The position numbers and the translations under genes are program-made. Shown here in pieces: positions 35,107 to 44,402 of a DNA stretch of 64,000 nt. Within the stretch, counting starts at the first letter, position 1, and every line of letters starts with the position of its first letter. The notes below the pieces were generated by a model. The model saw nothing but the letters and a program-made list of their open reading frames with translations. It was not told the DNA's origin and searched no databases. Origin of the DNA: Oscillospiraceae bacterium (GTDB taxonomy: Bacteria > Bacillota > Clostridia > Oscillospirales > Ruminococcaceae); the NCBI GenBank assembly GCA_016281125.1, contig JAEEIA010000065.1, positions 1-64,000 on the forward strand, given 5' to 3'.

Positions 35107-36194
35107 ACGCGCCCGCCGGAATCTATATTCATGTGCCGTTCTGCGCACAGAAATGTCCGTACTGCGATTTCTATTCCGGCCGTTATTCCAAAGACGGTGC
35201 GGAGCGTTATACAGCGGCTGTTATCAGAAATATTGCGGCGCTGCCGGAACATCTCGCTGCTGATTCAGTATATTTTGGCGGCGGTACGCCATCTCTGCTG
35301 CCGGAATCAATGTTGGCGGATATGCTGAATGCGGTGCATAAGCGCTGTCAGCTGGCAGAGCATGCGGAGATCACGCTGGAAGTCAATCCGCTGACTGCGA
35401 CGGCAGAAAAGCTCAGGGCATGGCGGAGAATCGGCATCAACAGGCTGTCAATGGGAATACAGTCCTTTCAGCCGGATGTTTTGCGGATCCTCGGCCGAAG
35501 GCATACGCCGGAGCAGGGGACTGATGCGGTCATGCGTGCATATGCGGCTGGCTTCCGGAATATCAGCATTGATCTGATGCTCGGTCTTGCGCAGCAGTCG
35601 GAAGCTGCCTGGCAGGCAGACCTGGATGCGGCTTGCGCTTTGCCGGTGACGCATATTTCTGCATACTTATTAAAGATTGAACCCCGGACGCCGTTCGGAA
35701 TTCATCCTCTGGCGCTGCTTGATGATGATACTTCCGCAGACCGCTGGATGCAGATGCATTCTGTACTCACAGAGCACGGTTTCCGGCATTATGAAATATC
35801 AAACTTCGCAAAAACAGGCTTTGAGAGCAGACATAACTGCAAATACTGGGCGCTGATTCCGTATTACGGAATCGGGCCTGCCGCGCATTCCTGTCATGAC
35901 GGAAAACGCTTTGCTGTTCCGCGGGATCTGGATGCGTTCTGTACATCAGAGCATCAGCCTTATGAAATCACGGAACCGCATGCGGAATCCGATACAGAAC
36001 GCATTATGCTCGGGCTGCGGCTTGCAGACGGCATTCTGCTTGATGATCTTCCCGACAGCCGCGTGCAGCTTATGAAGAATGCAGCGCCGTTCATCCCGAA
36101 GCTGCTCAGCAGTGACGGCCTTCGTCTTTCCATGACGCCGGAGGGCTGGCTTGTTTCCAATTCTCTGCTTGTCCGGCTGCTGTCCGGTCTTTGA
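35103..36194 (+). CDS. hemW: Radical SAM protein HemW
   Basis: 363 residues. Radical SAM motif CAQKCPYC preceded by IYIHVPF, GGGTPSLL, and the family's NRLSMGIQSF and HISAYLLKIEP. HemW is a heme chaperone in some bacteria; it lacks oxygen-independent coproporphyrinogen oxidase activity despite similarity. Start overlaps the preceding gene (ATGA). Complete length. Confidence 0.94.
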   Translation: MNAPAGIYIHVPFCAQKCPYCDFYSGRYSKDGAERYTAAVIRNIAALPEHLAADSVYFGGGTPSLLPESMLADMLNAVHKRCQLAEHAEITLEVNPLTATAEKLRAWRRIGINRLSMGIQSFQPDVLRILGRRHTPEQGTDAVMRAYAAGFRNISIDLMLGLAQQSEAAWQADLDAACALPVTHISAYLLKIEPRTPFGIHPLALLDDDTSADRWMQMHSVLTEHGFRHYEISNFAKTGFESRHNCKYWALIPYYGIGPAAHSCHDGKRFAVPRDLDAFCTSEHQPYEITEPHAESDTERIMLGLRLADGILLDDLPDSRVQLMKNAAPFIPKLLSSDGLRLSMTPEGWLVSNSLLVRLLSGL

Positions 36195-36224
36195 ACAGCT
36201 CGTCTCAAAGGAGGTGATACGGTC

Positions 36225-37379
36225 GTGCTCCTTGATCTGACTGCCGGCCAGATCCACTATATTGAACTCAATCTACTCTGCATCATTACGCTCTTAATGC
36301 TGGCACGCAAGCTGCGGCTTGCGAACAAATCCATTGAACAGTCCTACCTGATTGCCCTGCTCGCCGGGGAGAGCGCGCTGTTTCTCTCCGATATGCTCTG
36401 GGAGATTATCGACGGCAAGATGATCTATCCCGTCTGGGCAAATTATGCGGTCAACATCATGTATTTCACGGTACTGACTGCATGTCCGTATCTTTGTCTG
36501 AAATATCTGTATCTTTCGCTCGGAGGAAAGGATCTGACCCGGCGGCAGCGGTATTATCTGCAAATACCGATCTGGGTGACGCTGATTCTTTCGGTGATCT
36601 CCGTCAAAACCGGCCTGGTATTTTATATCACTGCGAACAACCATTACGGCAGAGGGCCTTTGTATCTGTTCATTTGCGTTGCCTCTTTGGTGTATACCCT
36701 GGCGGATTCGCTTTACGCGCTGCTTGTTGCGATTCGTACCGAGCAAAAATACCTGCGCATCAAGGCGCTGCGGCTCGCCGGAGTGATGTTCCTGCCTGCT
36801 GTCGGTTCTGCGATGGAGCTTGTCTTTCCGCAGCTTGCAGTTGCATGCAGCTTCATCACTATTACAATGGTTTCTGTGATCTTTGATTTCCAGCAGCAGC
36901 AGATCACGCGCGACGCACTGACACAGCTCAGCAACCGCCGCGATCTGATGACGCATCTGGAAGGGCGGTTTGCCGACCGCAACCGTTTCCTGCGCAGACC
37001 TGTCTATGTGATCTATGCGGATATTGATCTGTTCAAACAGATCAACGATGCATACGGACATCTTGAGGGCGATCACGCGCTTTGCTATGTTGCGGATGTG
37101 CTCCGTGCCGCCTGCGGCACCAGAGATGCATTTCCCGCCCGGATCGGCGGAGATGAGTTTGTGGTTGTGTTTTCTGCATCGAATGATCAGACTGCGGAAA
37201 GCTTCCGGCAGAATCTCAAGGATGCCGTGCAGCATATCAGCGAAAAACTGCCGTACAATCTTGCGATCAGCGCGGGCATGACGCGATGCACCGAGCAGGA
37301 TCAGGCGGATATTCCGGCATTGCTGAGCCGGGCGGACGAACAGCTGTATCAGGAGAAAAAGAACCGCAAACGGGGCTGA
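36225..37379 (+). CDS. Membrane diguanylate cyclase (GGDEF domain)
   Basis: 384 residues from a GTG at 36225 (AAAGGAGG 10 bases upstream). Six or seven N-terminal membrane helices (about 10-215) form a sensor module; a GGDEF domain follows (about 225-375) with DALTQLSNRRDLM, DIDLFKQIND and an intact RIGGDEF motif near residue 307, so it should be catalytically active in making c-di-GMP. No EAL domain and no recognisable periplasmic ligand domain. Follows hemW by 30 bases. Confidence 0.93.
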   Translation: MLLDLTAGQIHYIELNLLCIITLLMLARKLRLANKSIEQSYLIALLAGESALFLSDMLWEIIDGKMIYPVWANYAVNIMYFTVLTACPYLCLKYLYLSLGGKDLTRRQRYYLQIPIWVTLILSVISVKTGLVFYITANNHYGRGPLYLFICVASLVYTLADSLYALLVAIRTEQKYLRIKALRLAGVMFLPAVGSAMELVFPQLAVACSFITITMVSVIFDFQQQQITRDALTQLSNRRDLMTHLEGRFADRNRFLRRPVYVIYADIDLFKQINDAYGHLEGDHALCYVADVLRAACGTRDAFPARIGGDEFVVVFSASNDQTAESFRQNLKDAVQHISEKLPYNLAISAGMTRCTEQDQADIPALLSRADEQLYQEKKNRKRG

Positions 37380-37406
37380 ATATTATAATTTTCATAGCGA
37401 TCTTCA

Positions 37407-37448
37407 AGCAGATTTTCTGTCAGACAGACAGGAAATCTGCTTTTATTT
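37407..37448 (+). terminator. Terminator of the lepA-GGDEF cluster
   Basis: AGCAGATTTTCTGTC, short loop, GACAGGAAATCTGCT, then TTTATTTG. Confidence 0.85.
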
Positions 37449-37480
37449 GTAACAATGCACAAAAAACAAATCATTTTTTT

Positions 37481-37496
37481 GGATGTATGTACAAAT
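37481..37496. promoter_or_regulatory. AraR-like operator 1
   Basis: GGATGTATGTACAAAT matches 12 of 16 positions of the AraR-type core ATTTGTACGTACAAAT and 14 of 16 positions of operator 2. It lies upstream of the repressor promoter. Confidence 0.6.
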
Positions 37497-37513
37497 CGAA
37501 AATTTGTATCAAA

Positions 37514-37529
37514 AGATGTATTTACAAAT
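37514..37529. promoter_or_regulatory. AraR-like operator 2
   Basis: AGATGTATTTACAAAT overlaps the -35 of the repressor gene; occupancy would block transcription, so autorepression is likely. Confidence 0.6.
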
Positions 37530-37549
37530 CATCAGATATATGCTATAAT
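37521..37549 (+). promoter_or_regulatory. Sigma-A promoter of the AraR-like gene
   Basis: TTTACA (37521-37526), 17-bp spacer, TATAAT (37544-37549). Confidence 0.8.
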
Positions 37550-37606
37550 AAATACATCTAGGGATCATTGCAGACAGGTGATCCTCAGTAACAAGGGGGT
37601 ATCCGT

Positions 37607-38692
37607 ATGGAAGAATACAAGTATCTTGCAATCGTTGAATGGGGTAAAAATTACATCGCAAAGGAACATTTGCAGCCGAATGACCGGTTTCTGTCGGAAA
37701 AGGAGCTCTGTACGATTCACGGCGTCAGCCGTCAGACAGTCAGACAGGCGCTGAAATGTCTGGAAAACGAAAATGTCATTTCCCGTGTCCGCGGCAGCGG
37801 CACCTATGTGAAGAATGTGGCTGTGCAGCAGTCTGAGCAGCCGAAGCGCGTCGGTGTGATTTCGACCTATTTCAGCGACTATATTTTCCCGCAGATTGTC
37901 ACCGGCATTGAGCGTGTGCTGAACGATGCAGGCATCGTCATGCAGCTCTCCACCACGCATAACCAGGTTTACGAAGAGGCTCAGGCACTTCGCACGATGA
38001 TTGCGAACGGCGTGCAGGGTTTGATCGTGGAGCCCTCCAAGAGTGCGCTTCCGAATCCGAATATGCAGCTCTACCGCGAGATCAAGGAGCAGCATATCCC
38101 GCTGGTCTTCTTTAACGCGAAGTATCCGTGGTCCGATTTCCCGTATGTTGCAATGGACGACGAAGCGGCAGGCGAAATCGTGACAAACTATTTGTTTGAT
38201 TGCGGTCATCAGCGTATTTCCGGCATCTTTGCACTGGATGATATTCAGGGACACAAGCGCTACGGCGGATTTATGAAGAGCTGCATCGCGCATAATATCC
38301 GCACCGCCGAAAAGGACGTTCTGTGGTTTGCGACCGCTGAGAAAAGTTATATTTTCAAATATGCACGGACTAAGCTGCTCGAAATGCTGGTCAACTCGAC
38401 CGCAATCGTGTGCTACAATGACGAGCTTGCCGTCAATCTGCTGCGCTTCTGCCGTGAAAATGACATCAAGGTGCCGGATGACGTTTCCGTTGTCGGCATT
38501 GACGATTCCAAGTTCTCTACGCTATGTGATGTACCGCTGACGACTGTACATCATCCGCACAAGGTACTCGGCGAACGGGTTGCCAGAAAACTGATCGAAC
38601 AAATGAATGCACCGGAGGATGCACAAGACGACGTCATTTTCCATCCGGAGCTGATTGTCAGAGATTCTGTCAGATCGTTTGAAAGACGCTGA
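37607..38692 (+). CDS. araR: AraR-like GntR/LacI-hybrid repressor
   Basis: 361 residues. N-terminal GntR winged helix (about 1-72: LSEKELCTIHGVSRQTVRQAL then VRGSGTYV) joined to a LacI-type periplasmic-binding fold (about 80-355: VGVISTYFSDYIFPQIVTGIE, VVGIDDSKFSTL). This fusion is the hallmark of B. subtilis AraR, which releases its operators on binding arabinose. The operator-like sites in front of it and in front of the transporter operon, and araA downstream, support the same role here. Confidence 0.92.
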   Translation: MEEYKYLAIVEWGKNYIAKEHLQPNDRFLSEKELCTIHGVSRQTVRQALKCLENENVISRVRGSGTYVKNVAVQQSEQPKRVGVISTYFSDYIFPQIVTGIERVLNDAGIVMQLSTTHNQVYEEAQALRTMIANGVQGLIVEPSKSALPNPNMQLYREIKEQHIPLVFFNAKYPWSDFPYVAMDDEAAGEIVTNYLFDCGHQRISGIFALDDIQGHKRYGGFMKSCIAHNIRTAEKDVLWFATAEKSYIFKYARTKLLEMLVNSTAIVCYNDELAVNLLRFCRENDIKVPDDVSVVGIDDSKFSTLCDVPLTTVHHPHKVLGERVARKLIEQMNAPEDAQDDVIFHPELIVRDSVRSFERR

Positions 38693-38723
38693 ACAGCTTC
38701 TTCGGACAAGGTGGTGAGCGCGT

Positions 38724-39440
38724 ATGTCACACGAACCGGTCTTACTGGACGATTGTGATGTCAGACGGCTGGATACCGCAAAGATCGAAGGTCTGCTGCG
38801 GTACGGACGTCTGGAAACCTGCCGTGAGGTGCTGGAGGAATATCTGGATCAGGTACATTTTCGTCAGCTGCGTTCGCTGATGCTGCGGCTGTATGTCTGC
38901 ATGGATGTCTATATTTCTGCGCGGCGTGTTACGAGCGATTTCGGCATTTCTGCGGAGCAGTTCGCTGCGCGGTTCGGGACGCTGGATGAAATATCGTGCC
39001 GTTTGCAGACAGTTGACAGTACAACTGAGTTCCTTCACACCATGATAGAGCAGTGTATCCGCTGGCGCATTGAATCCGCTGCGGAAAACGGAAACGATCT
39101 GATCAAAAAGGCCAAGGCGTATATGGACGCCAACTACATGAACGAGGACATTTCCCTCAAGTCAACAGCGGAGTTTGTCGGCCTTAGCCCGACCTATCTG
39201 AGCGCTCTGTTCAAGCGGGAAATGAAGCGGAATTTTACGGAATATCTGACCGAAATCCGGATACGGAGAGCGAAGGAGCTGCTTTGCAGCACGTCGAAGC
39301 TGATCTGTGAAATCGCGTATGAAGTCGGCTTCCGCGATTATCGCTATTTCAGCCAGATATTCAAAAAGCAGACCGGACAAACCCCGCGGAAATTTCAGGC
39401 GGATGTTAATATTTGTCCGGAAAATCAGACATCGTCATAA
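38724..39440 (+). CDS. AraC-type regulator without known sensor domain
   Basis: 238 residues, RBS AAGGTGGTGAG. The C-terminal double helix-turn-helix (about 130-232) has SLKSTAEFVGLSPTYLSALFKREM and ICEIAYEVGFRDYRYFSQIFKKQTG, as in YesN-type response regulators, but no receiver domain precedes it. The N-terminal 125 residues are helical and resemble the linker of such regulators. Lies 31 bases after araR on the same strand. Probable activator of the sugar operon downstream, whose promoter has a weak -35. Confidence 0.88.
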   Translation: MSHEPVLLDDCDVRRLDTAKIEGLLRYGRLETCREVLEEYLDQVHFRQLRSLMLRLYVCMDVYISARRVTSDFGISAEQFAARFGTLDEISCRLQTVDSTTEFLHTMIEQCIRWRIESAAENGNDLIKKAKAYMDANYMNEDISLKSTAEFVGLSPTYLSALFKREMKRNFTEYLTEIRIRRAKELLCSTSKLICEIAYEVGFRDYRYFSQIFKKQTGQTPRKFQADVNICPENQTSS

Positions 39441-39473
39441 AATAATCTACATTTCCGGTAATTTTATCGGTAT

Positions 39474-39499
39474 AAATGTACGAACAAATTGCTTATAAT
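39474..39499 (+). promoter_or_regulatory. AraR-like operator 3 with -10 of the arabinose operon
   Basis: AAATGTACGAACAAAT (39474-39489) resembles operators 1 and 2 and lies just before TATAAT (39494-39499), covering the expected -35 and spacer. The -35 is poor (TATAAA), consistent with the need for an activator. Confidence 0.6.
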
Positions 39500-39558
39500 G
39501 TAATTACAAGTTAGCGGGTCGGCGAAATCCCGTTAAAAATCAGAAGGAGTGAAAACTT

Positions 39559-40563
39559 ATGAAAGCAAGAAGAATTTTGGCGGCAGCAGCCGCGGCGGCA
39601 CTCTGTTTCACAGCGCTGACAGCCTGCGGACAGACTGGCGGAACCCCCAGCTCCGGCGGAAACGGCGGCAAGAAGGGCCTGATCAAGGTCGGCATCATCA
39701 ACAATGATCCGAACGAATCCGGCTACCGTACAGCAAACGTCAACGATCTCCAGAATACCTTCACTGAGGCAAACGGCTTTGACGCACAGTTCAAGTACAG
39801 CCTGAAGAATGATGAGCAGATCGACTTTGCACAGAAGTTCATTCAGGATGACGTCGATTATCTTCTGCTTTCCGCAGCGGATATGGCAGGTTGGGACGGC
39901 GTGCTCCAGGATGCAAAGAAGCAGGGTGTGAAGGTGATCCTGTTTGACCGTACCATCGACGCTTCTCCGGATCTCTATGAGGCATCTATCGTTTCCGATA
40001 TGCCGAAGGAAGGCGAGACCGCAGTCGAGTGGCTGAAAGGTCAGAACCTTGATAAGTACGAGATCATTCATCTCCAGGGCGTAATGGGTTCGGCTGCACA
40101 GGAAGGCAGATCCGGAGCGCTGAACAACGTCGCATCTGAGCTTGGCTGGACAATCGTCACCCAACAGACTGCTGAGTGGAGTGCAGAAAAGGCACAGCAG
40201 ATCGTTCAGTCCGTGATTGACTCCAACAAGAGCTTCAATGTTATTTATGCGGAGAATGATGACATGGCCAAGGGTGCTGTTGCTGCACTGGATAAGGCAA
40301 ACATCTCTCACGGTGTCGGCAAGGATGTCATCATCATGGGCTTTGACTGCAACAAGTGGGCGCTGAAAGAGCTGCTGAATCAGAACTGGAACTACGACGG
40401 TCAGTGCAACCCGTTCCAGTCCTCTTACATCAAGGATGTTATCACGAAGCTCGAAAACGGTGAAACACTTGCACAGAAGACCATTATTATGGACGAGAAG
40501 GGCTTTGATGCTGCCACCATCACACAGGCGGATGTCGATCAGTACGGCATCGGTCAGGGCTGA
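39559..40563 (+). CDS. Sugar ABC transporter substrate-binding lipoprotein (YtfQ-like)
   Basis: 334 residues. Lipoprotein signal with lipobox LTAC (Cys about residue 24) and a Gly/Ser linker. Type I periplasmic-binding fold (KVGIINNDPNESGY, LLSAADMAGWDGVL, VILFDRTID, NVIYAENDDMAKGA), most like YtfQ-type galactofuranose/arabinose binders. First gene of the transporter operon, RBS AGAAGGAG. Arabinose or arabinofuranose is the inferred ligand from AraR and araA. Confidence 0.92.
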   Translation: MKARRILAAAAAAALCFTALTACGQTGGTPSSGGNGGKKGLIKVGIINNDPNESGYRTANVNDLQNTFTEANGFDAQFKYSLKNDEQIDFAQKFIQDDVDYLLLSAADMAGWDGVLQDAKKQGVKVILFDRTIDASPDLYEASIVSDMPKEGETAVEWLKGQNLDKYEIIHLQGVMGSAAQEGRSGALNNVASELGWTIVTQQTAEWSAEKAQQIVQSVIDSNKSFNVIYAENDDMAKGAVAALDKANISHGVGKDVIIMGFDCNKWALKELLNQNWNYDGQCNPFQSSYIKDVITKLENGETLAQKTIIMDEKGFDAATITQADVDQYGIGQG

Positions 40564-40610
40564 TAAAGATTTAGAGAATCAACGTCACTTAGGGGGAACC
40601 AATTAGCGAG

Positions 40611-40659
40611 AAGGGCGCTGGGCGGCATGTTTTCTGGTATGTCTCCGGCGCCCTTTTTC
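40611..40659 (+). terminator. Partial terminator/attenuator after the binding-protein gene
   Basis: AAGGGCGC and GCGCCCTTTTT flank a 29-base loop just before the ATPase gene. It would cut down read-through, giving more binding protein than membrane components. Confidence 0.7.
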
Positions 40660-40683
40660 TACAATGAAATGAAGGTGAACGAT

Positions 40684-42195
40684 ATGCGTGAAGGCTCTGT
40701 ACTGGAAATGCGCGGAATTTATAAATCCTTTCCCGGCGTGCGCGCACTTCAAAACGTCGACTTCCGTCTTTGTGCAGGTGAAATCCATGCTCTGATGGGT
40801 GAAAACGGCGCAGGCAAATCCACGCTGATTAAGGTGCTGACCGGCGTGTATCCGATGGATTCCGGTGAGATTCAGATTGAGGGACAGGGCGTTGTTCAGA
40901 TTCATTCGCCGCAGCAGGCGCAGCGTGCCGGCATCAGCACGGTGTATCAGGAAATTTCACTCTGTCCGAACCTGACCGTTGCGGAGAATATTTTTCTTGG
41001 CCGCGGTGAGGAGAAGCTGCTGAGCTGGCGGAAAATGAATCAGAATGCGGGCAAGCTGCTCGATTCGCTCGGTATCCGCGTCAAACCGTCACAGCAGCTT
41101 GCAAGCTGTTCGATTGCCGTGCAGCAGATGGTTGCGATTGCGAGAGCGGTTGATATGGACTGCCGTGTGCTGATCCTTGATGAGCCGACCTCCTCCCTCG
41201 ATGAATCCGAGGTCGAAAAGCTGTTTCAGCTGATGCGCGATCTGAAAAAGCGCGGTGTCGGTATTATCTTTGTGACGCACTTTTTAGATCAGGTTTACGA
41301 GGTCTGCGACAAGATTACAGTCCTGCGTGACGGCAAGCTGGTCGGTGAATTTGAAATCGAAAGCCTCCCGCGTGTTGCGCTTGTATCAAAGATGCTCGGC
41401 AAGGAGCTCGATGATATGGCTGACATCAAGAATGACATTCCGGTATTCGATCAGAAGGATAACACTCCGGTCTATGAGGTCAGCGGCCTGAGCAGCACGG
41501 AGGGCATTGAACCGTTTGATTTTTATATCCGCCGTGGCGAAGTCAATGGCTTTACCGGTCTGCTCGGCTCCGGCCGAAGCGAATCCGTCCGTGCGATATT
41601 CGGTGCTGACAAGGTGACGGGCGGCTCTGTGAAAATGGAAGGCAAAGCCGTGAAGATTACCAAGCCGATTGAGGCAATGAGAAACGGCATCGGCTATCTG
41701 GCAGAGGACCGAAAACGCGACGGCATCATCGGTGATCTTTCCGTCCGTGAGAATATCATCCTCGCGCTTCAGGTCAGAACCGGCTTTTTCAAGCCGTTCT
41801 CAAGAGCACAGCAAATCAAATTTGCGGAGGAGTATATCAAGCTGCTTGATATTAAGACCGCGTCTGTTAATACGCCGATTAAGTCGCTGTCCGGCGGCAA
41901 TCAGCAGAAGGTCATTCTGGGCCGCTGGCTGCTGACGCATCCGAAATATCTGATTCTCGACGAACCGACGCGCGGAATTGACGTCGGTACGAAGATTGAT
42001 ATTCAGAAGCTGGTATTGAAGCTCGCATCAGAGGGCATGAGCGTGACGTTCATCTCTTCGGAAATCGACGAGATGCTCCGCACCTGTTCCCGTCTGCTCG
42101 TTATGCGTGACCGGAAGCAGGTCGGTGAGCTGACCGGCGAGCAGCTGACACAGAATACGATTATGAATACCATTGCAGGAGGTGAGAAGGAATGA
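40684..42195 (+). CDS. Sugar ABC transporter ATP-binding protein (two ABC domains, YtfR-like)
   Basis: 503 residues from the ATG at 40684 (AAGGTGA upstream). First nucleotide-binding domain with Walker A GENGAGKST and ILDEPTSSLD; second with degenerate Walker A GLLGSGRSE and a canonical LSGGNQQKV signature and ILDEPTRGID. Typical CUT2-class fused ATPase. Overlaps the next gene start as ATGA. Confidence 0.97.
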   Translation: MREGSVLEMRGIYKSFPGVRALQNVDFRLCAGEIHALMGENGAGKSTLIKVLTGVYPMDSGEIQIEGQGVVQIHSPQQAQRAGISTVYQEISLCPNLTVAENIFLGRGEEKLLSWRKMNQNAGKLLDSLGIRVKPSQQLASCSIAVQQMVAIARAVDMDCRVLILDEPTSSLDESEVEKLFQLMRDLKKRGVGIIFVTHFLDQVYEVCDKITVLRDGKLVGEFEIESLPRVALVSKMLGKELDDMADIKNDIPVFDQKDNTPVYEVSGLSSTEGIEPFDFYIRRGEVNGFTGLLGSGRSESVRAIFGADKVTGGSVKMEGKAVKITKPIEAMRNGIGYLAEDRKRDGIIGDLSVRENIILALQVRTGFFKPFSRAQQIKFAEEYIKLLDIKTASVNTPIKSLSGGNQQKVILGRWLLTHPKYLILDEPTRGIDVGTKIDIQKLVLKLASEGMSVTFISSEIDEMLRTCSRLLVMRDRKQVGELTGEQLTQNTIMNTIAGGEKE

Positions 42196-43289
42196 CGATA
42201 AAAGCCGCTCCGGCAAAAAGCAGTTCATTCCTTTCCGGACTGCTCAGACATCAGATGATAATCCCGATTGCAGCACTGCTGATTCTGGCACTGTTCAATT
42301 TGATTGCTGACCCTTCGTTTTTCCGAATCACGCTCGGCTATAACAGTGCGGGCAATCCCGTTCTGTCGGGTTATCCGATTACTATTATTGATTACGGCTC
42401 TGAGCTTGCGATTCTTGCAATCGGCATGACGCTTGTGACTGCTGCTTCCGGCGGACAGGATATCAGCGTTGGTGCTGCACTGGCCATCAGCGGCAGTGTG
42501 ATGCTCCGCATCCTCTGCGGAACGAATACCAGCCCCGCGGAGCTCCAGGCTCCTGTGATTGTCGCATTCCTGATCGCATGTGTCGTATCCATGATCTTCG
42601 GCGCATTCAACGGTTCCTTGGTTGCGTTCTTCCGGATCCAGCCGATGGTTGCTACGCTGATACTGTTTACGGCAGGCCGTTCCATTGCCGCATGGATCAA
42701 TAACAACGAGCTGCCGATTGTCAATGATGTCAGCTTTACGTATTACGGCGGCTATCTGCCGGGCATTCCGGTTCCGACACCGTTCTTTATTGCGATTATT
42801 TGCTTTATTGTGACATGGGCGTTGCTGAAATTCACGAATCTCGGCCTGTATGTGCAGTCGGTCGGCATCAATGAGAAAACCTCCCGCCTGAACGGCCTGA
42901 ATCCGGAGCTGATCAAGCTGCTGACATATGTGCTTCTCGGCCTGTGTGTGGCAGTTGCCGGCTTTATCAAGGTCAGCCGCCTGTCCACGATTAACTACTC
43001 CGTCATTGCCAAGGATATTGAGATGGACGCGATCCTTGCAGTTGCACTCGGCGGCAACGCACTGAGCGGCGGCAAGTTCAATATGAGTGCATCTGTCCTC
43101 GGCGCGTATGTGATCCAATTCCTGACGACGACGCTTTACAAATTCAACGTGCAGTCCGATGCGCTTTCCGCGTATAAGGCTGTGGTCGTGATTCTCCTGG
43201 TTGTGCTGAGCGCACCGGTCGTCAGAGAAAAGCTCTCGGCGCTGCTGAAAAAGCTGCGTCCGGCAAAACAGGCACAGCAGTCTGTCTGA
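42192..43289 (+). CDS. Sugar ABC transporter permease 1 (YtfT-like)
   Basis: 365 residues, eight to ten membrane helices, CUT2 permease family (RbsC-like) with GQDISVGAALAISG and the cytoplasmic loop SVGINEKTSRLNGLNP. Start overlaps the ATPase stop, RBS AGGAGGTGAGAAGG. Two different permeases in tandem are the mark of YtfT/YjfF-type transporters. Confidence 0.95.
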   Translation: MTIKAAPAKSSSFLSGLLRHQMIIPIAALLILALFNLIADPSFFRITLGYNSAGNPVLSGYPITIIDYGSELAILAIGMTLVTAASGGQDISVGAALAISGSVMLRILCGTNTSPAELQAPVIVAFLIACVVSMIFGAFNGSLVAFFRIQPMVATLILFTAGRSIAAWINNNELPIVNDVSFTYYGGYLPGIPVPTPFFIAIICFIVTWALLKFTNLGLYVQSVGINEKTSRLNGLNPELIKLLTYVLLGLCVAVAGFIKVSRLSTINYSVIAKDIEMDAILAVALGGNALSGGKFNMSASVLGAYVIQFLTTTLYKFNVQSDALSAYKAVVVILLVVLSAPVVREKLSALLKKLRPAKQAQQSV

Positions 43290-43322
43290 ACGGAAAACTA
43301 CGTGCGAACGGAGGGATGAAGC

Positions 43323-44399
43323 ATGGGAAATCATGCAATGCAGAGCCGTACCAAACCGCACGGACGGCTCAGAAATCTAAGCGATACGAACCTGCTGACT
43401 TCGATCACAGTCATCGTATTTATTGTCATGTATCTGTTTGCGATGATCGTTCTGCAAAAGGGCTTTCTCAAACCGCAGACACTGTTTAACATTCTGAATG
43501 CGAATGCCGCGCTGATTATCCTTTCCTGCGGCATGAGCCTTGTCATGATCACCGGCGGCATTGATATTTCCGTCGGCGGCGTGACGGCACTGGTCAGCAT
43601 GAGCTGCGCGGTGCTGCTCGACTATCACGGCGGCAGCGTTCCCGGCGCAATGCTGCTGGCAATCTGTATCGGTCTTGCGTTCGGGCTGGTTCAGGGTTAC
43701 CTGATTGCCTACCTGGAGATTCAGCCGTTTATCGTTACGCTCGCGGGCATGTTCTTTGCACGCGGCATGACAACGATTGTCAACACCGCGCCGTTCAATG
43801 TTCAGCATGAGGGCTTTGTGCGGCTGAAGGATGCGCGCATCATTGTCCCGTTCCTTGGCTCTTACAACAAGCGCGGCGACTATATTGACGCATATGTTGA
43901 AATCGGCGTTGTGGTTGCGCTGCTGATTGTTGCGCTGCTGTTCTTCGTTCTGAAATGGACGAAAACCGGCCGGAACTTCTATGCAGTCGGCGGCAACAGA
44001 CAGAGCGCGCTGATGCTCGGCATCAACGTGAAGCGCACGGTTTTTCTCTCGCATCTGATCTGCGGCATTCTTGCAGGCATCGGCGGTTTTGTGTATTTCA
44101 TGCACGTCGGCTCCGGTTCTGCATCCCATGCATCCGGTGCGGAAATGAACGCGATTGCGTCGTCTATCATCGGAGGCACCATGCTGACCGGCGGTGTCGG
44201 CAATATCATCGGCACATTGTTCGGCGTCATGTCCCTCGCACTGATTCAGAATATTGTTTCCTCAATCGGTCTGGATCAGGCGTGGTGGACGGGCATCACG
44301 ATTGCGGCAATGCTTTGCCTGTTCCTTGTTATTCAGAGTATCATCATTGCACGGCGGAAAAAGGCAAATCTTTCCGCTGCTGCCGACAGCAAGGGGTAA
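43323..44399 (+). CDS. Sugar ABC transporter permease 2 (YjfF-like)
   Basis: 358 residues, CUT2 permease with GGIDISVGGVTALVSM and YAVGGNRQSALMLGINVKRT. RBS ACGGAGGG. Pairs with the first permease in a heterodimeric membrane channel. Confidence 0.95.
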   Translation: MGNHAMQSRTKPHGRLRNLSDTNLLTSITVIVFIVMYLFAMIVLQKGFLKPQTLFNILNANAALIILSCGMSLVMITGGIDISVGGVTALVSMSCAVLLDYHGGSVPGAMLLAICIGLAFGLVQGYLIAYLEIQPFIVTLAGMFFARGMTTIVNTAPFNVQHEGFVRLKDARIIVPFLGSYNKRGDYIDAYVEIGVVVALLIVALLFFVLKWTKTGRNFYAVGGNRQSALMLGINVKRTVFLSHLICGILAGIGGFVYFMHVGSGSASHASGAEMNAIASSIIGGTMLTGGVGNIIGTLFGVMSLALIQNIVSSIGLDQAWWTGITIAAMLCLFLVIQSIIIARRKKANLSAAADSKG

Positions 44400-44402
44400 C
44401 TT

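Noticed and set aside
42225-44129. Minus-strand frames opposite the sugar permeases
   Set aside because: Antisense to CUT2 permeases; Cys/His-rich nonsense composition and no start signals.
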